This document shows positions 1 through 8,059 of a stretch of 64,000 bases of DNA, piece by piece. How positions within the stretch are numbered: the stretch's first letter is position 1; each line of letters opens with the position of its first letter. Under the pieces are notes generated by a model. That model made no database searches and was not told the DNA's origin. It was given only the letters and a program-made list of their open reading frames with translations. The stretch comes from Hyphomonadaceae bacterium (lineage in GTDB: Bacteria > Pseudomonadota > Alphaproteobacteria > Caulobacterales > Hyphomonadaceae): contig CANJIL010000008.1 in assembly GCA_947474455.1 (NCBI GenBank), forward strand, positions 1 through 64,000, read 5' to 3'. A program made the translations under genes and the position numbers.

Positions 1-432
1 TACATCGGTCTCGATGCGACACCGGTCACGACGGAAGAGCTCAACGAAAAGGCCAAGGCCGGCGCCATCATCGTGCCGCCACAGGCCAAGGCGTCGATGC
101 TGACTCGCGAAGTGATCTCTCAGGCGATCCGAAAGATCGAAGCGGACCGTATCCTCGAAGAGAAGATTCAGATCGACGCAATCGACCTGTACTACCGTCC
201 CGTCTACGCCGTGCGTTACAAATGGCAACAAAAAGAAGCCGTCGTCGAAGTCGACGCCGTCTCCGGCGAAACCCGCACAGGCGGCGCGACCTTTGAAGCC
301 TACATGGGCAAGTTCGTAGACCGCGACTTCCTGATCGATGCCAGCGCCGAAGCCCTGAACGCGTTCATACCGGGCGTAAACCTCGCCAAGATCATCGTCG
401 CTAAAGGCCTGAAGCTGAACGCAAAGGCTTAG
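1..432 (+). CDS. C-terminal part of an unrecognised protein (5' end outside window)
   Basis: The frame is open from base 1 to a TAG at 430-432, giving 143 visible residues; the true start lies before the window. The visible part is hydrophilic. It has a helical stretch (about residues 34-55) followed by a strand-rich segment with YYRPVYAVRYKW and a VEVDAVSGET motif, which looks like a small beta-sheet domain of the PepSY or treble-clef-associated kind. I cannot name the family. It converges on the NfeD-like gene, overlapping its stop by 4 bases. Codon use and GC at third positions fit a real gene. No function is proposed. Confidence 0.6.
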   Translation, partial: YIGLDATPVTTEELNEKAKAGAIIVPPQAKASMLTREVISQAIRKIEADRILEEKIQIDAIDLYYRPVYAVRYKWQQKEAVVEVDAVSGETRTGGATFEAYMGKFVDRDFLIDASAEALNAFIPGVNLAKIIVAKGLKLNAKA

Positions 433-902
433 GCCAACCGCACTTTCAGCAAGCCGTTCTCCGAGCCGGTGACCACGATCTGGTCACCCTCGATGATCAC
501 CGTGTCGTCCGATTGCTCAGCCAACCACACCGTATCGCCGACTTTCACCTTGCCCTGGCGTTGATCGAAACTCGTGGCCGCCTCGCCGTGCTGCCCCACC
601 ATGTTCGCGAGGCGGTCGTTGAGATGAGGATGGCTCGTCGCGCGATTGCGCAGGCCCTTGAACAGCGTCCGTCCGGAAATCACGAACGCGATTGCCGCGA
701 TCCCGAAGAACGCCATCTGCCCCTGCCACGCGCCTGCAGGCGTCGGCACGATCAAGGCGAACAGCGCCGTCAGGAATGCCCCCACGGCCACCCACAGCAG
801 GTCGAACGTGCCGACCGCCACCTCGATCGTCATAAGCACGATGCCGACGCCGACCCAGTGCCAGACCGTCAGTCCATCGAGAAAACCGCCAACACCATCC
901 AT
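429..902 (-). CDS. NfeD-family membrane protein (short form)
   Basis: 157 residues. Three hydrophobic segments (about residues 12-34, 36-53 and 60-80) are followed by a soluble domain (about 95-157) with the spaced Gly/Val pattern of the NfeD C-terminal OB fold. It lies 3 bases after the stop of the SPFH/stomatin-like gene on the same strand. Short NfeD proteins without the N-terminal ClpP-like protease domain are typically encoded next to a stomatin or paraslipin and are thought to work with it in membrane microdomain organisation or quality control. The family call is firm; the biochemical role is inferred from the pairing. ATG at 902. Confidence 0.86.
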   Translation of the reverse strand: MDGVGGFLDGLTVWHWVGVGIVLMTIEVAVGTFDLLWVAVGAFLTALFALIVPTPAGAWQGQMAFFGIAAIAFVISGRTLFKGLRNRATSHPHLNDRLANMVGQHGEAATSFDQRQGKVKVGDTVWLAEQSDDTVIIEGDQIVVTGSENGLLKVRLA

Positions 903-905
903 GGC

Positions 906-1895
906 CTAGCCTCGCGTTGCAAACGGACTTGTTCCGCCCGGCGGTCGCGGCGTGTCAGGTCCAGACGGACGTTTGACATTGTCCGTCAGCGCCTTCACAC
1001 CCTCGATCGCGCCGACCAACCCTGCGAAATCCGCAGGTACGATCACGGTGCGCTGTTGCGGCGACGACGCCAGCTTTGCGAACGCCTCCACATACTTCAG
1101 GCCAAGGAAGTAGTTGATCGCATTCACGTCGCCTTTGGCGATGGCTTCCGACACAACTTCTGTCGCCTTCGCCTCGGCTTCCGCGGCACGCTCCCGCGCC
1201 TCGGCGTCGCGGAACGCCGCCTCGCGGCGGCCTTCGGCCTCAAGAATCTGCGACTGCTTCAGGCCTTCAGCCTTCAGAATCGCAGAAGCCCTATCGCCTT
1301 CCGCTTCCAGAATCTGCGCGCGCTTCAAGCGCTCAGCCTTCATCTGCCGCGCCATCGCTTCGGTGATGTCGCCGGGCGGCGTCAGGTCCTTGATCTCAAT
1401 ACGCGTTACCTTCACGCCCCACGGATGCGTCGCCGCATCGATCACCTTCAGCAGGCGCGCATTAATGTCGTCGCGGTTCGACAAAACCTGGTCGAGGTCC
1501 ATCGAGCCGACGACGGTACGAATGTTCGTCATCGAAAGATTGCTGATTGCGCGCACGAGGTCGTTCACCTCATACGCCGCTGGCACCGGATCGACGATCT
1601 GCGTAAACACGACTGCGTCGCAGGAAACCTGCGCGTTGTCCTTGGTAATCACTTCCTGCGTCGGAATATCGAGCACGTTCTCCATCATGTTCAGCTTGTG
1701 GCCGATGCGGTCCGCAAACGGCATGATGAAGGCGAGGCCGGGCGAGAGCGTGCGTGTGTACCGCCCGAATTGTTCGACCGTGTACATGTAACCCTGTGGC
1801 ACGACCTTCACGGCGCTAAAGATCAGAACGACGCCGGCGATGACGAGCAGGACCGGAATCCACAGTCCCGCATCGTTCAAGAAATCCACCCCCAT
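906..1895 (-). CDS. SPFH/Band 7 (stomatin/paraslipin-like) membrane protein
   Basis: 329 residues from the chosen start. One N-terminal membrane segment (about residues 7-28) precedes an SPFH domain (to about 190). A long charged coiled coil follows with repeated ILEAEG/ILKAEG blocks, then a short tail rich in Pro, Gly and Thr. This is the architecture of QmcA/paraslipin proteins, which oligomerise at the inner membrane and partner with NfeD. I chose the ATG at 1895 because GGAGG sits 8 bases upstream. A longer frame starting at 1940 adds 15 residues without a comparable ribosome site. It is transcribed first in a two-gene unit with the NfeD gene. Confidence 0.92.
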   Translation of the reverse strand: MGVDFLNDAGLWIPVLLVIAGVVLIFSAVKVVPQGYMYTVEQFGRYTRTLSPGLAFIMPFADRIGHKLNMMENVLDIPTQEVITKDNAQVSCDAVVFTQIVDPVPAAYEVNDLVRAISNLSMTNIRTVVGSMDLDQVLSNRDDINARLLKVIDAATHPWGVKVTRIEIKDLTPPGDITEAMARQMKAERLKRAQILEAEGDRASAILKAEGLKQSQILEAEGRREAAFRDAEARERAAEAEAKATEVVSEAIAKGDVNAINYFLGLKYVEAFAKLASSPQQRTVIVPADFAGLVGAIEGVKALTDNVKRPSGPDTPRPPGGTSPFATRG

Positions 1896-2065
1896 CCCAT
1901 CGTCCTCCGCAATCGTGACAAGCGACTTTGTCACTAACATATATTGGAGGCAGGCGCGGGAATCACAAGCAGAGGCCTGCCCGCTGCATCTATTTCAGCG
2001 CCTGAGATGGACGTTGCCGGGCGACTGCTCCAGAAGCGATCCGGGCCAAAGGTGAGAGAGAATTC

Positions 2066-2527
2066 ATGCAGCGCGCGATCATACCGCTTTCAGCATTCGC
2101 CATCGTGATCTTCGCCTCGCCCGTTCACGCCGCCTGCCCGCCGCAGGACAAGGCGATCACTGAAGTCGCGCAGACCATGTGAGACATGTATACGGCGCTG
2201 AGGAAGGACGATCTCGACGTCTGGCGCACGGCAATCACGAAGGATTTCATCGCATTTGACGGGGGCAAGCCTTTCGACGGCGACGCCCTGTTCGACCTGA
2301 TCAAGACCAATCACGCCAAAGGCGCCGTCTACGAATGGACGGTCAACGCCCCGAAGGTCGACGTGGCGTGCGACATGGCGCTGATCACCTATCTCAACAC
2401 GGGCTCGGTGACTTCGTCCACGAGCGGCAGGCGAAACGTGTCATGGCTGGAATCTGCAACGCTGAGACACGATGGCCAACGCTGGCGCATCAGCTTCTTC
2501 CACTCGACCGTCGCGCCCCAGTCCTGA
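2066..2527 (+). pseudogene. Secreted SnoaL/DUF4440-like protein interrupted by an in-frame TGA
   Basis: An ATG at 2066 opens a frame with a good signal peptide (MQRAIIPLSAF, hydrophobic core, then AHA-type cleavage at VHA-A). It runs 38 codons to a TGA at 2180-2182 and continues in the same frame for 114 codons to 2527. The downstream part (MYTALRKDDLDVW, ITKDFIAFDGG, DGQRWRISFFHST) is typical of the NTF2-like SnoaL/DUF4440 fold. TGA could be a one-base change from TGG (Trp), since the flanking sequence reads QTM-stop-DMYTAL. Either the gene is inactivated, or translation restarts at the ATG at 2186 and gives a protein with no signal peptide. It overlaps the convergent gene at 2490-3134 by 38 bases. 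Confidence 0.7.
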
Positions 2528-3134
2528 AAAGCCGGACTACTGCGGCTTGGGTTGCTTGGGATTGGGGTTGCGCACCGTCAGGAATACAGACCACGTCGTC
2601 GATGACGAGCGCGAGCCCGGACTCGGATTGTCCGGTGATCAACTCAACCGCTCCGTGATTCTGTCTGTCGTTGCGCATGATCGAAACGACTGTCTCGTAG
2701 TCCTCATACTTCCGCGCTCGCACAGCTTCGCTCGCGGTCCAGCCATCCGGCGTCATGCAGGCGGCAACGCGCGCCGCCAGCTTCGCATGAGCATCCGTCG
2801 CCACGGCCTCGCCGCCGGTGTTTCCGAAAATCTGAACGGCCGCGCAGCTGAAGTAATTGTATGGACCGCCGCCGATCACGCCATCTCTGCTATTGCCTGC
2901 CCGATAGATCTGGCAGCCCTTGAACTCCTCAAAGCCGGCGGGATTCTTCTTGAGCCCCGGCAAGGATCCCAGCGTCTGGCCCTCCGGCACCAGTGAAAGA
3001 AAGGGACGGTCTTCTGCAGCCGCCGCAACTGCGAGGTCCAGCCCAACGCAAAGCGGGTCAGACACAGCTTGTTGCGCCACGGCCCGCGACGTCAGCACGA
3101 TTGCCAGCGGCGCCAGAAGATACGTCCGCCTCAT
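2490..3134 (-). CDS. Secreted protein of unknown function
   Basis: 214 residues with an N-terminal signal peptide (MRRTYLLAPLAIVLTSRAVAQ, predicted cleavage after AVA-Q). The mature part carries five Cys, in contexts such as DPLCVG, KGCQIY, FSCAAV, AACMTP and VVCIPD; pairing in the periplasm is possible. No family is recognised. The last 38 bases overlap the end of the broken DUF4440-like gene on the other strand, so one of the two 3' ends may be secondarily extended; the C-terminal tail here is Arg/Ser-rich and low in complexity. The gene could be real and lineage-specific. Confidence rests on the signal peptide and consistent codon use. Confidence 0.6.
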   Translation of the reverse strand: MRRTYLLAPLAIVLTSRAVAQQAVSDPLCVGLDLAVAAAAEDRPFLSLVPEGQTLGSLPGLKKNPAGFEEFKGCQIYRAGNSRDGVIGGGPYNYFSCAAVQIFGNTGGEAVATDAHAKLAARVAACMTPDGWTASEAVRARKYEDYETVVSIMRNDRQNHGAVELITGQSESGLALVIDDVVCIPDGAQPQSQATQAAVVRLFRTGARRSSGRS

Positions 3135-3158
3135 TGCCCCCTCCCCAACTCACCCGAG

Positions 3159-3641
3159 CTAAATCTGCCCGAGCATATACTCCGCAGCGCTGACCTTGAA
3201 CTCGCCCGGCGCCTCGACGTTCAGCTGCTTCACCACGCCGTCCTCGAGAAGCATGGAATAGCGTTTCGAGCGCGAGCCCATCCCGAACCCCTTGCCGTCC
3301 ATCTCCAGGCCGATGGCGCGTGCGAAATCGCCATTGCCGTCCGCCAGCATCACGACGTCGTCGCCGACCTTCTGGTCCCTGCCCCAAGCATTCATGACGA
3401 ACACGTCGTTCACCGCAACGCAGGCGATCGTGTCGACGCCCTTCCCGCGCATCTCGCCAGCCTTCTCCTTGTAGCCCGGCAGATGCCTGGCCGAGCAGGT
3501 CGGCGTGAACGCGCCCGGAACGGCGAACAGCGCCACCGTCTTGCCGCTGGTTAGTTCAGAGACAGTCATGTCGGCTGGCTTGCCGTCCTTCATCACCCTG
3601 AAGGCCGCCTCGGGCAGTTTATCGCCTACCTTGATCGTCAT
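3159..3641 (-). CDS. Peroxiredoxin, Prx5-type (redoxin domain)
   Basis: 160 residues, the full length for atypical 2-Cys/1-Cys Prx5-like enzymes. The peroxidatic motif PGAFTPTCS places Cys at residue 49, with the Thr at P(+)TxxC that activates peroxide. The following SARHLPGY segment and the VNDVFVMNAWG block are diagnostic of this family. It should reduce hydrogen peroxide or alkyl hydroperoxides in the cytoplasm, probably with glutathione or thioredoxin as donor; a second, resolving Cys (Cys 74, IACVAV) may or may not take part. The gene is transcribed divergently from the YqgE gene across a 178-base gap. Confidence 0.93.
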   Translation of the reverse strand: MTIKVGDKLPEAAFRVMKDGKPADMTVSELTSGKTVALFAVPGAFTPTCSARHLPGYKEKAGEMRGKGVDTIACVAVNDVFVMNAWGRDQKVGDDVVMLADGNGDFARAIGLEMDGKGFGMGSRSKRYSMLLEDGVVKQLNVEAPGEFKVSAAEYMLGQI

Positions 3642-3819
3642 AGGGGAGTCCTCCGAAAATCATCAAATAAGCCCGCTACGATCTAGTGTCATTTTGACCC
3701 GAAGGCGAATCCCTTCCCAGGCCTTGCCTTTTTTCCAAGCCGCCCCGTCCGATCTCCGCTTGCCTTGGCCCGCCCTAAAGCCCAGCATAGTTCACTAGAC
3801 CAACGCGGAGACGCACAGA

Positions 3820-4380
3820 GTGAAAGGCTCGCTCGCCGGCAAGTTGCTGATCGCATCCCCTGCGATCGAAGACCCCCGCTTCAGCCGGGCGGTCATCCTA
3901 GTGTGCACGCACAATGAGGAGCACGCTATGGGGATCGTGCTCAACCAGGCCAGCGACGAAGAGAATCTTTCCGAACTTCTCGACCAGCTCGGCGTCGACG
4001 GCGATGGCGCGCCGGACGATGCGCACATCCTGTTCGGCGGCCCTGTCGGCCGCGAGCGCGGCTTCGTCCTCCACTCCGAAGACTATGACAGCGACGGCGC
4101 CACGCTGAATGTCTGCGAAGGCGCCTGCCTCACCGCAACGCGAGACGTGCTCCACGCCATGACGTCAGACACACCGCCCGAAAGATTCGTACTCGCCCTC
4201 GGCTATTCCGGCTGGGGCGCAGGCCAGCTAGAGATGGAGCTGGCCGCCAACGTCTGGCTCGTCGGCATGCCGGACGTCGCCCTCGTCTACGACCCCTCAC
4301 TCGACACCAAATGGAGCCGCGCCCTCGCCCGGATCGGCGTTTCGCCCGACCGCCTGCAGGTCACAGGCGGCCGAGCCTGA
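3820..4380 (+). CDS. YqgE/AlgH (UPF0301) family protein
   Basis: 186 residues, as usual for the family. The N-terminus LAGKLLIASPAI-DPRF with VILVCTHNEEHAMGIVLNQ, then FGGPVG, and the C-terminal GYSGWGAGQLE-E--ANVWL are the three family signatures. The biochemical role remains uncertain. The fold is known from structural genomics, and AlgH has been linked genetically to regulation in pseudomonads. The start is GTG at 3820, with a GGAG about 8 bases upstream (GCGGAG). It is followed after 23 bases by a secreted phosphatase-like gene on the same strand, and the two are probably co-transcribed. Confidence 0.94.
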   Translation: MKGSLAGKLLIASPAIEDPRFSRAVILVCTHNEEHAMGIVLNQASDEENLSELLDQLGVDGDGAPDDAHILFGGPVGRERGFVLHSEDYDSDGATLNVCEGACLTATRDVLHAMTSDTPPERFVLALGYSGWGAGQLEMELAANVWLVGMPDVALVYDPSLDTKWSRALARIGVSPDRLQVTGGRA

Positions 4381-4403
4381 ACCAGCTGCACCGGAGGACC
4401 CAC

Positions 4404-4973
4404 ATGCGCTTCGTCTTGGTCGCCGCCGCCCTGCTCTTCAGCGCCCCAGCCATCTCGCAGACGCCGGTCCATTTCCCGCAGAAGCTGGCCTCCACCGAAG
4501 GCTTCCAGGGCACGATCGCAGACACCGGCCCCGCCTACGTCTCCGGCCAGCCCACCGAAGCGGCTCTCCGCAAGCTCGCAGCACAGGGCGTGAAAACCAT
4601 CATCAACCTTCGTCGGCAGTCCGAGATGGAAAATCGCCAGGAAGTTCCCTTCGACGAAGCAGCCGTCGCGAAAGAACTCGGCGTCACTTATGTCCACGTC
4701 CCCCTCGGCGGACCGGACAATCCCTACACGCCTGCAGCCGTCGAGAAAGTCGCCGCCGCGATGAAAGACGCGGACGGCAAGGTCCTTCTCCACTGCACCA
4801 TCGCCTGGCGCGCGAGCCACATGTGGGCCGCCTATCTGGTGAAGGAAAAGAACCTGTCCTACGCCGACGCGGTAAAGGCCGGCGAAGCCATCAACCTCAA
4901 CGGGTACACACCGCCAGGCGCCACCTCCACCCCACTCGAAGGCCTCCTCGGCCACGCCAAAAAGCCGGACTAG
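4404..4973 (+). CDS. Secreted DUF442 / dual-specificity phosphatase-like protein
   Basis: About 189 residues from ATG 4404, which has GGAGG 8 bases upstream. A signal peptide (MRFVLVAAALLFSAPAISQ) directs it to the periplasm. The fold resembles beta-lactamase-hydrolase-like/tyrosine-phosphatase proteins: VSGQPTEAALRKLAAQGVKTIINLR is the typical opening, and HCTIAWRAS is the nucleophile loop. The Cys-to-Arg spacing is CX4R, as in rhodanese/DUF442 members, rather than the CX5R of classic phosphatases, so sulfurtransferase or non-phosphatase activity is possible. A longer upstream frame from 4311 is an artefact inside the YqgE gene. Its TAG shares the bases CTAG with the convergent M28 remnant. 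Confidence 0.77.
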   Translation: MRFVLVAAALLFSAPAISQTPVHFPQKLASTEGFQGTIADTGPAYVSGQPTEAALRKLAAQGVKTIINLRRQSEMENRQEVPFDEAAVAKELGVTYVHVPLGGPDNPYTPAAVEKVAAAMKDADGKVLLHCTIAWRASHMWAAYLVKEKNLSYADAVKAGEAINLNGYTPPGATSTPLEGLLGHAKKPD

Positions 4974-5458
4974 CGCCTCACTTCGGCGCCGCTCCCGGTT
5001 GCGAACGCAGGGCGCGCGTCCGCCTGCGCCACGCCCTCTACCATCCGGTAGAAGAATCTATTCATGTCCCGCACCGCGCCCAAGTCGAGCGCTTGGCTCA
5101 GGTCGTCCTGCGGCCGGTGATAGCGAACCTGACACCACTCTCGATACCGCCGCTCGGCCTCCGCCCCGAGACCGAAGCCGAACATGAAGTTCATAGCCGG
5201 CACGTCCGAGCGCAGGAACGGGAAGTGGTCGGTCCACTGATTGGGATTCCGCTCCACCTCCATGTCCGGCTGGATCTCGATCCCCATTCCCCCCGCAACC
5301 TTCCGCACATTCCCCGCCAGCGTCGTGTCGTCGATCGCATGCATCGTCATGTTTTTCAGCGGAACGAGAGGCCGCAGCTGATCGAGATTGATCACGGCCG
5401 CAAGGTCCCCATTAGGCACGGTCAGGTGCGTTGCACCAGCGCCGCCTGAGATGTCCCC
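4970..5458 (-). pseudogene. Remnant of an M28-family metallopeptidase (C-terminal half only)
   Basis: The reading frame after the xseA stop codon (TGA at 5459-5461) stays open to 4970, about 162 codons. It encodes the C-terminal half of an M28 zinc aminopeptidase/carboxypeptidase: AAVINLDQLRPLVPLK, QPDMEVERN, TDHFPFLRSDVPAMNF and the VRYHRPQDD motif with the last metal-binding His. The N-terminal half, which supplies the other zinc ligands and the catalytic Glu in this family, is absent. xseA begins immediately upstream in the same frame, and no signal peptide is present. A short product could start at a GTG (5419) but cannot be an active peptidase. I read this as a 5'-deleted fossil. Confidence 0.72.
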
Positions 5459-6943
5459 TCAGAACAGGCTGCCCTGATCGCCGCCCGTCGTCCGCCGTCG
5501 AATACGCGGCCTTTGCGCGTCGGTCGACGCCGCCGTCGCCAGCGGAGCAGGCGGCTTCGGTCCACCAGAACCACCGCCAGCCGTCACCCCAACCTCGCCG
5601 TCCGCAAACCGCAGTTTGAGCGCATCGTTCTCCGCAACAGCGCCTGCCGACCGGACCAGCCCGCCATCGCCCCGCGTCACTAGCGCAAACCCCCGCGCCA
5701 GCACCCGCTGGTACGACACGGAATCCAGCACCCGCGTCTGCTCCCGCAACGCATCGCGAAGTCGCTTCATCCGCCGCCCGAGCGCCGGCTGCAGACGCCC
5801 CGCCAGCCGCCACACCTCGGCTCGCTTCGATCCAATCTCCCGCCGCAACGCCATCGGCCTCAACCCGCCGCCCACTTGATCGAACCGCGCCCGCTTCCGC
5901 GCCACCATCCGCGACAGCGACCCGCCAAACCGCTGCGAAGCCGTATCAAGCCTCTGCCGCGGCCCCTGCAGCAGCACATCCAGCCGCGGCATTCGTCCCG
6001 CCGCCGATTTCAGCTCCAGCCGCGCCCTGTCCGTCTGCCGCGTCAGGCACTTGGCCATCCGCCCGCCCAGGCTCGCCACCGCTGCAATCAGCTCCGCTCT
6101 CACCGGCAGCGCCATTTCCGCGGCGGCCGTCGGCGTCGGCGCGCGCACGTCGGATGCAAGATCGATAAGCGTAGTATCCGTCTCGTGTCCCACAGCGGAG
6201 ATCAGAGGTATCTCGCTGTCAGCTACCGCCCGCACCACGCGCTCCTCGTTGAATGGCCACAGGTCCTCGATCGACCCGCCGCCCCGCGCCACGATGATCA
6301 CATCCGGCCGCGGGATCGCCCCGCCGAGCTTCAGCGCATTGAAGCCGCGTATCCCCGCCTCCACTTCCGCCGCCGCCTTCTCCCCCTGCACCAGAGCTGG
6401 CCAGATCAACACATGCACCGGAAACCGGTCGCTCACACGATGGAGAATATCCCGGATCACCGCCCCCGTCGGCGACGTCACCACGCCGATCACGGCCGGA
6501 AGATATGGAAGCGGCTTCTTCCGCTCAGCTGCGAAAAGCCCCTCCGCCGCGAGCTTTATCTTCCGCTGCTCAAGCAGCTGCATGAGCGCGCCAAGCCCCG
6601 CCGGTCGCATCCTGTCCGCGATCAGCTGGTAGTTCGACCGCCCCGGATAGGTTGACAGCCGCCCCTCGGCCACCACCTCCAGCCCCTCCTCGGGCTTGAA
6701 CGGCAACCGTCCGGCATTGCCCTTCCACATCACCGTGTTGAGCGTCGCGCCAGCATCCTTTACATCGAAATACAAGTGTCCCGACTTCGCGAACACCACA
6801 CGCCCCAGTTCTCCGCGCACGCGCACGAACGCGTAGGCGTCCTCCACTGTTTTCTTCAGCGCATTCGCCAGCTCGGAGACCGTCTGCTCCGGCATGTTGT
6901 CGCCATGTGGCGGCGGGGTCTGCGACTCGATGAACTTATCCAT
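5459..6943 (-). CDS. xseA: Exodeoxyribonuclease VII large subunit
   Basis: About 494 residues from ATG 6943. An N-terminal OB-fold (SELANALKKTVEDAY, VRVRGELGRVV, GHLYFDVKD) is followed by the catalytic region with GVVTSPTGAVIRDI, VARGGGSIEDLWPFN and SAVGHETDTTLID. A long helical region and a C-terminal segment with RGFALVT complete the protein. XseA joins several XseB copies to degrade single-stranded DNA into oligonucleotides in mismatch repair and recombination; xseB is not in this window. In-frame starts also occur at 6991 (GTG), 6964 and 6895. I chose 6943 because GGAGG lies upstream, though 14 bases away, so the start is uncertain by up to 48 bases. The C-terminus is rich in Gly and Pro. 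Confidence 0.93.
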   Translation of the reverse strand: MDKFIESQTPPPHGDNMPEQTVSELANALKKTVEDAYAFVRVRGELGRVVFAKSGHLYFDVKDAGATLNTVMWKGNAGRLPFKPEEGLEVVAEGRLSTYPGRSNYQLIADRMRPAGLGALMQLLEQRKIKLAAEGLFAAERKKPLPYLPAVIGVVTSPTGAVIRDILHRVSDRFPVHVLIWPALVQGEKAAAEVEAGIRGFNALKLGGAIPRPDVIIVARGGGSIEDLWPFNEERVVRAVADSEIPLISAVGHETDTTLIDLASDVRAPTPTAAAEMALPVRAELIAAVASLGGRMAKCLTRQTDRARLELKSAAGRMPRLDVLLQGPRQRLDTASQRFGGSLSRMVARKRARFDQVGGGLRPMALRREIGSKRAEVWRLAGRLQPALGRRMKRLRDALREQTRVLDSVSYQRVLARGFALVTRGDGGLVRSAGAVAENDALKLRFADGEVGVTAGGGSGGPKPPAPLATAASTDAQRPRIRRRTTGGDQGSLF

Positions 6944-7009
6944 GCGGGGAGTATAGTCCTCCATGAACGCCAAGCCACCGCCGCGGATCACGGCGCGACT
7001 CGAGAGGTG

Positions 7010-7668
7010 CTAGCGTTTGACCCACACCGCCGGACCGAGCAGAGACGGCAACAACCGCTCGGGCGGTCTGTGTACAATGGAATCATGGCAACCATGCGCC
7101 TCGCACTCGGCTCGCGTTTGCTTCTCGAGCCTCGGGGCGGCTGCCGTGACGCCGAGATGATCGGGATTTGCGGAATCGTCCGCGATCAAAAGCCCCTTTG
7201 GCGACAGCAGAGGCCATGCCGCGTGCAGATCAGCTTACGCGAGGCCTTAGCGATGATTACCGCCGATGACGATCGCCGGGAGGACCTCGCGGCAATTCTT
7301 CAGCTAGTCCACCGAAGTCGCGCGTACCGCCGCGCCGCCAGCCGCGACAATGCGGGCCTTTGCCGGTTCGTAAGCGCTCTCCGCGACCAATTTCTTCCCC
7401 TTTCAGTACGCTTTGGAGTTCTGATCAGTATCATCGCCGATTTGCGGATCGACGCCGGGATAGCGCGCCATCCTTCCGGCAGGTCTCGTCAGCAGAGTTT
7501 CGGCGAGCAGCGTCTGAAAAGCGCCTATCTTGAGTACGGAGAGCAGCATGCCAGGGTGATGTTGTTCGATCACATCGCCATATCCTTTCAGGCGATCACG
7601 CCAGTTGAGAACACCGAAGCGTATGCTTCCTGTTGAAGGACAAACGACGAAAGTGCTGGAGCGTTCAT
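7010..7668 (-). pseudogene. Decayed SAM-dependent methyltransferase (Methyltransf_24 type)
   Basis: A single minus-strand frame from about 7600 down to a TAG at 7010-7012 reads like a class I methyltransferase but is cut by four stops: TGA 7403-7405, TAG 7304-7306, TAA 7247-7249 and TAA 7235-7237. Between the stops the text is well conserved: a glycine-loop relic (VLKIGAFQTLLAETLL), SAYEPAKARIVAAGG, REVLPA, GNHR and AAWPLLSPKGLLIADDS, ending HRPPERLLPSLLGPAVWV. The expected acidic IDGNHRY has become IGGNHR-stop. No frameshift is needed across these stops. The 5' end probably starts at ATG 7668 (MNAPALSSFVLQQEAY) and needs one shift near 7610. It lies upstream of xseA on the same strand. Confidence 0.72.
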
Positions 7669-7997
7669 GGAGCGCTGGAGTGTAACAATCCGCGTTAGCT
7701 TGGTCGGACAAGTCTTCAGTGTGCTATGGACAGAAGGGTTGCCATGGGCGCGGTCTTTCGCCGGAATCGGTAGACCGAGGCGTCTCCACCTGACGTAGCG
7801 GAAGCCCCCCCCCAGCGCACCGACATTCACGTAGCGACACGTTAGCGCATCGGCAGAGGGCCTAGGTCAGCTTGCCAACGAAGTTTCGCCGCTGAGCGCG
7901 TCTATCCTTCGCATTTGCCGCATTCCCAGGGAGAAAACATCATCGCCACAGTCCTCGGGAATAGACTTGGCTGCACGAAATTGCGTGCGCAACCATC
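7669..7997. other. Gap with no recognisable gene
   Basis: Between the 5' end of the methyltransferase fossil and the putative TonB-receptor promoter I find no frame with family resemblance on either strand. It contains a run of nine C residues near 7807. The region is less GC-rich than the genes around it and is probably fossil DNA that can no longer be read. Confidence 0.45.
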
Positions 7998-8025
7998 TTG
8001 GCCGTGATCAGCGATCTGCCATAGA
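7998..8025 (+). promoter_or_regulatory. Possible promoter of the TonB-receptor gene
   Basis: TTGGCC at 7998-8003 and CATAGA at 8020-8025 are 16 bases apart and lie 34 bases before the GTG start at 8060. If this is the promoter, transcription begins near 8032, which excludes the longer TTG start at 7967. This is a sequence-only match with weak boxes. Confidence 0.3.
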
Positions 8026-8059
8026 GTCCTGGAATTCCTTTGCAGGGGCGGACACTAGA

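Noticed and set aside
2180-2182. Selenocysteine insertion at the DUF4440 TGA
   Set aside because: No selenocysteine-type structure follows the codon, and the family has no redox-active residue at that place. A nonsense change is simpler.
7085-7636. A 184-codon plus-strand frame beginning at an ATG at 7085
   Set aside because: It is antisense to the methyltransferase fossil, whose minus-strand text explains the sequence. The plus frame shows no domain pattern.
7403-7711. A separate 102-codon gene on the minus strand
   Set aside because: It is the N-terminal piece of the methyltransferase fossil, ending at its first nonsense codon.
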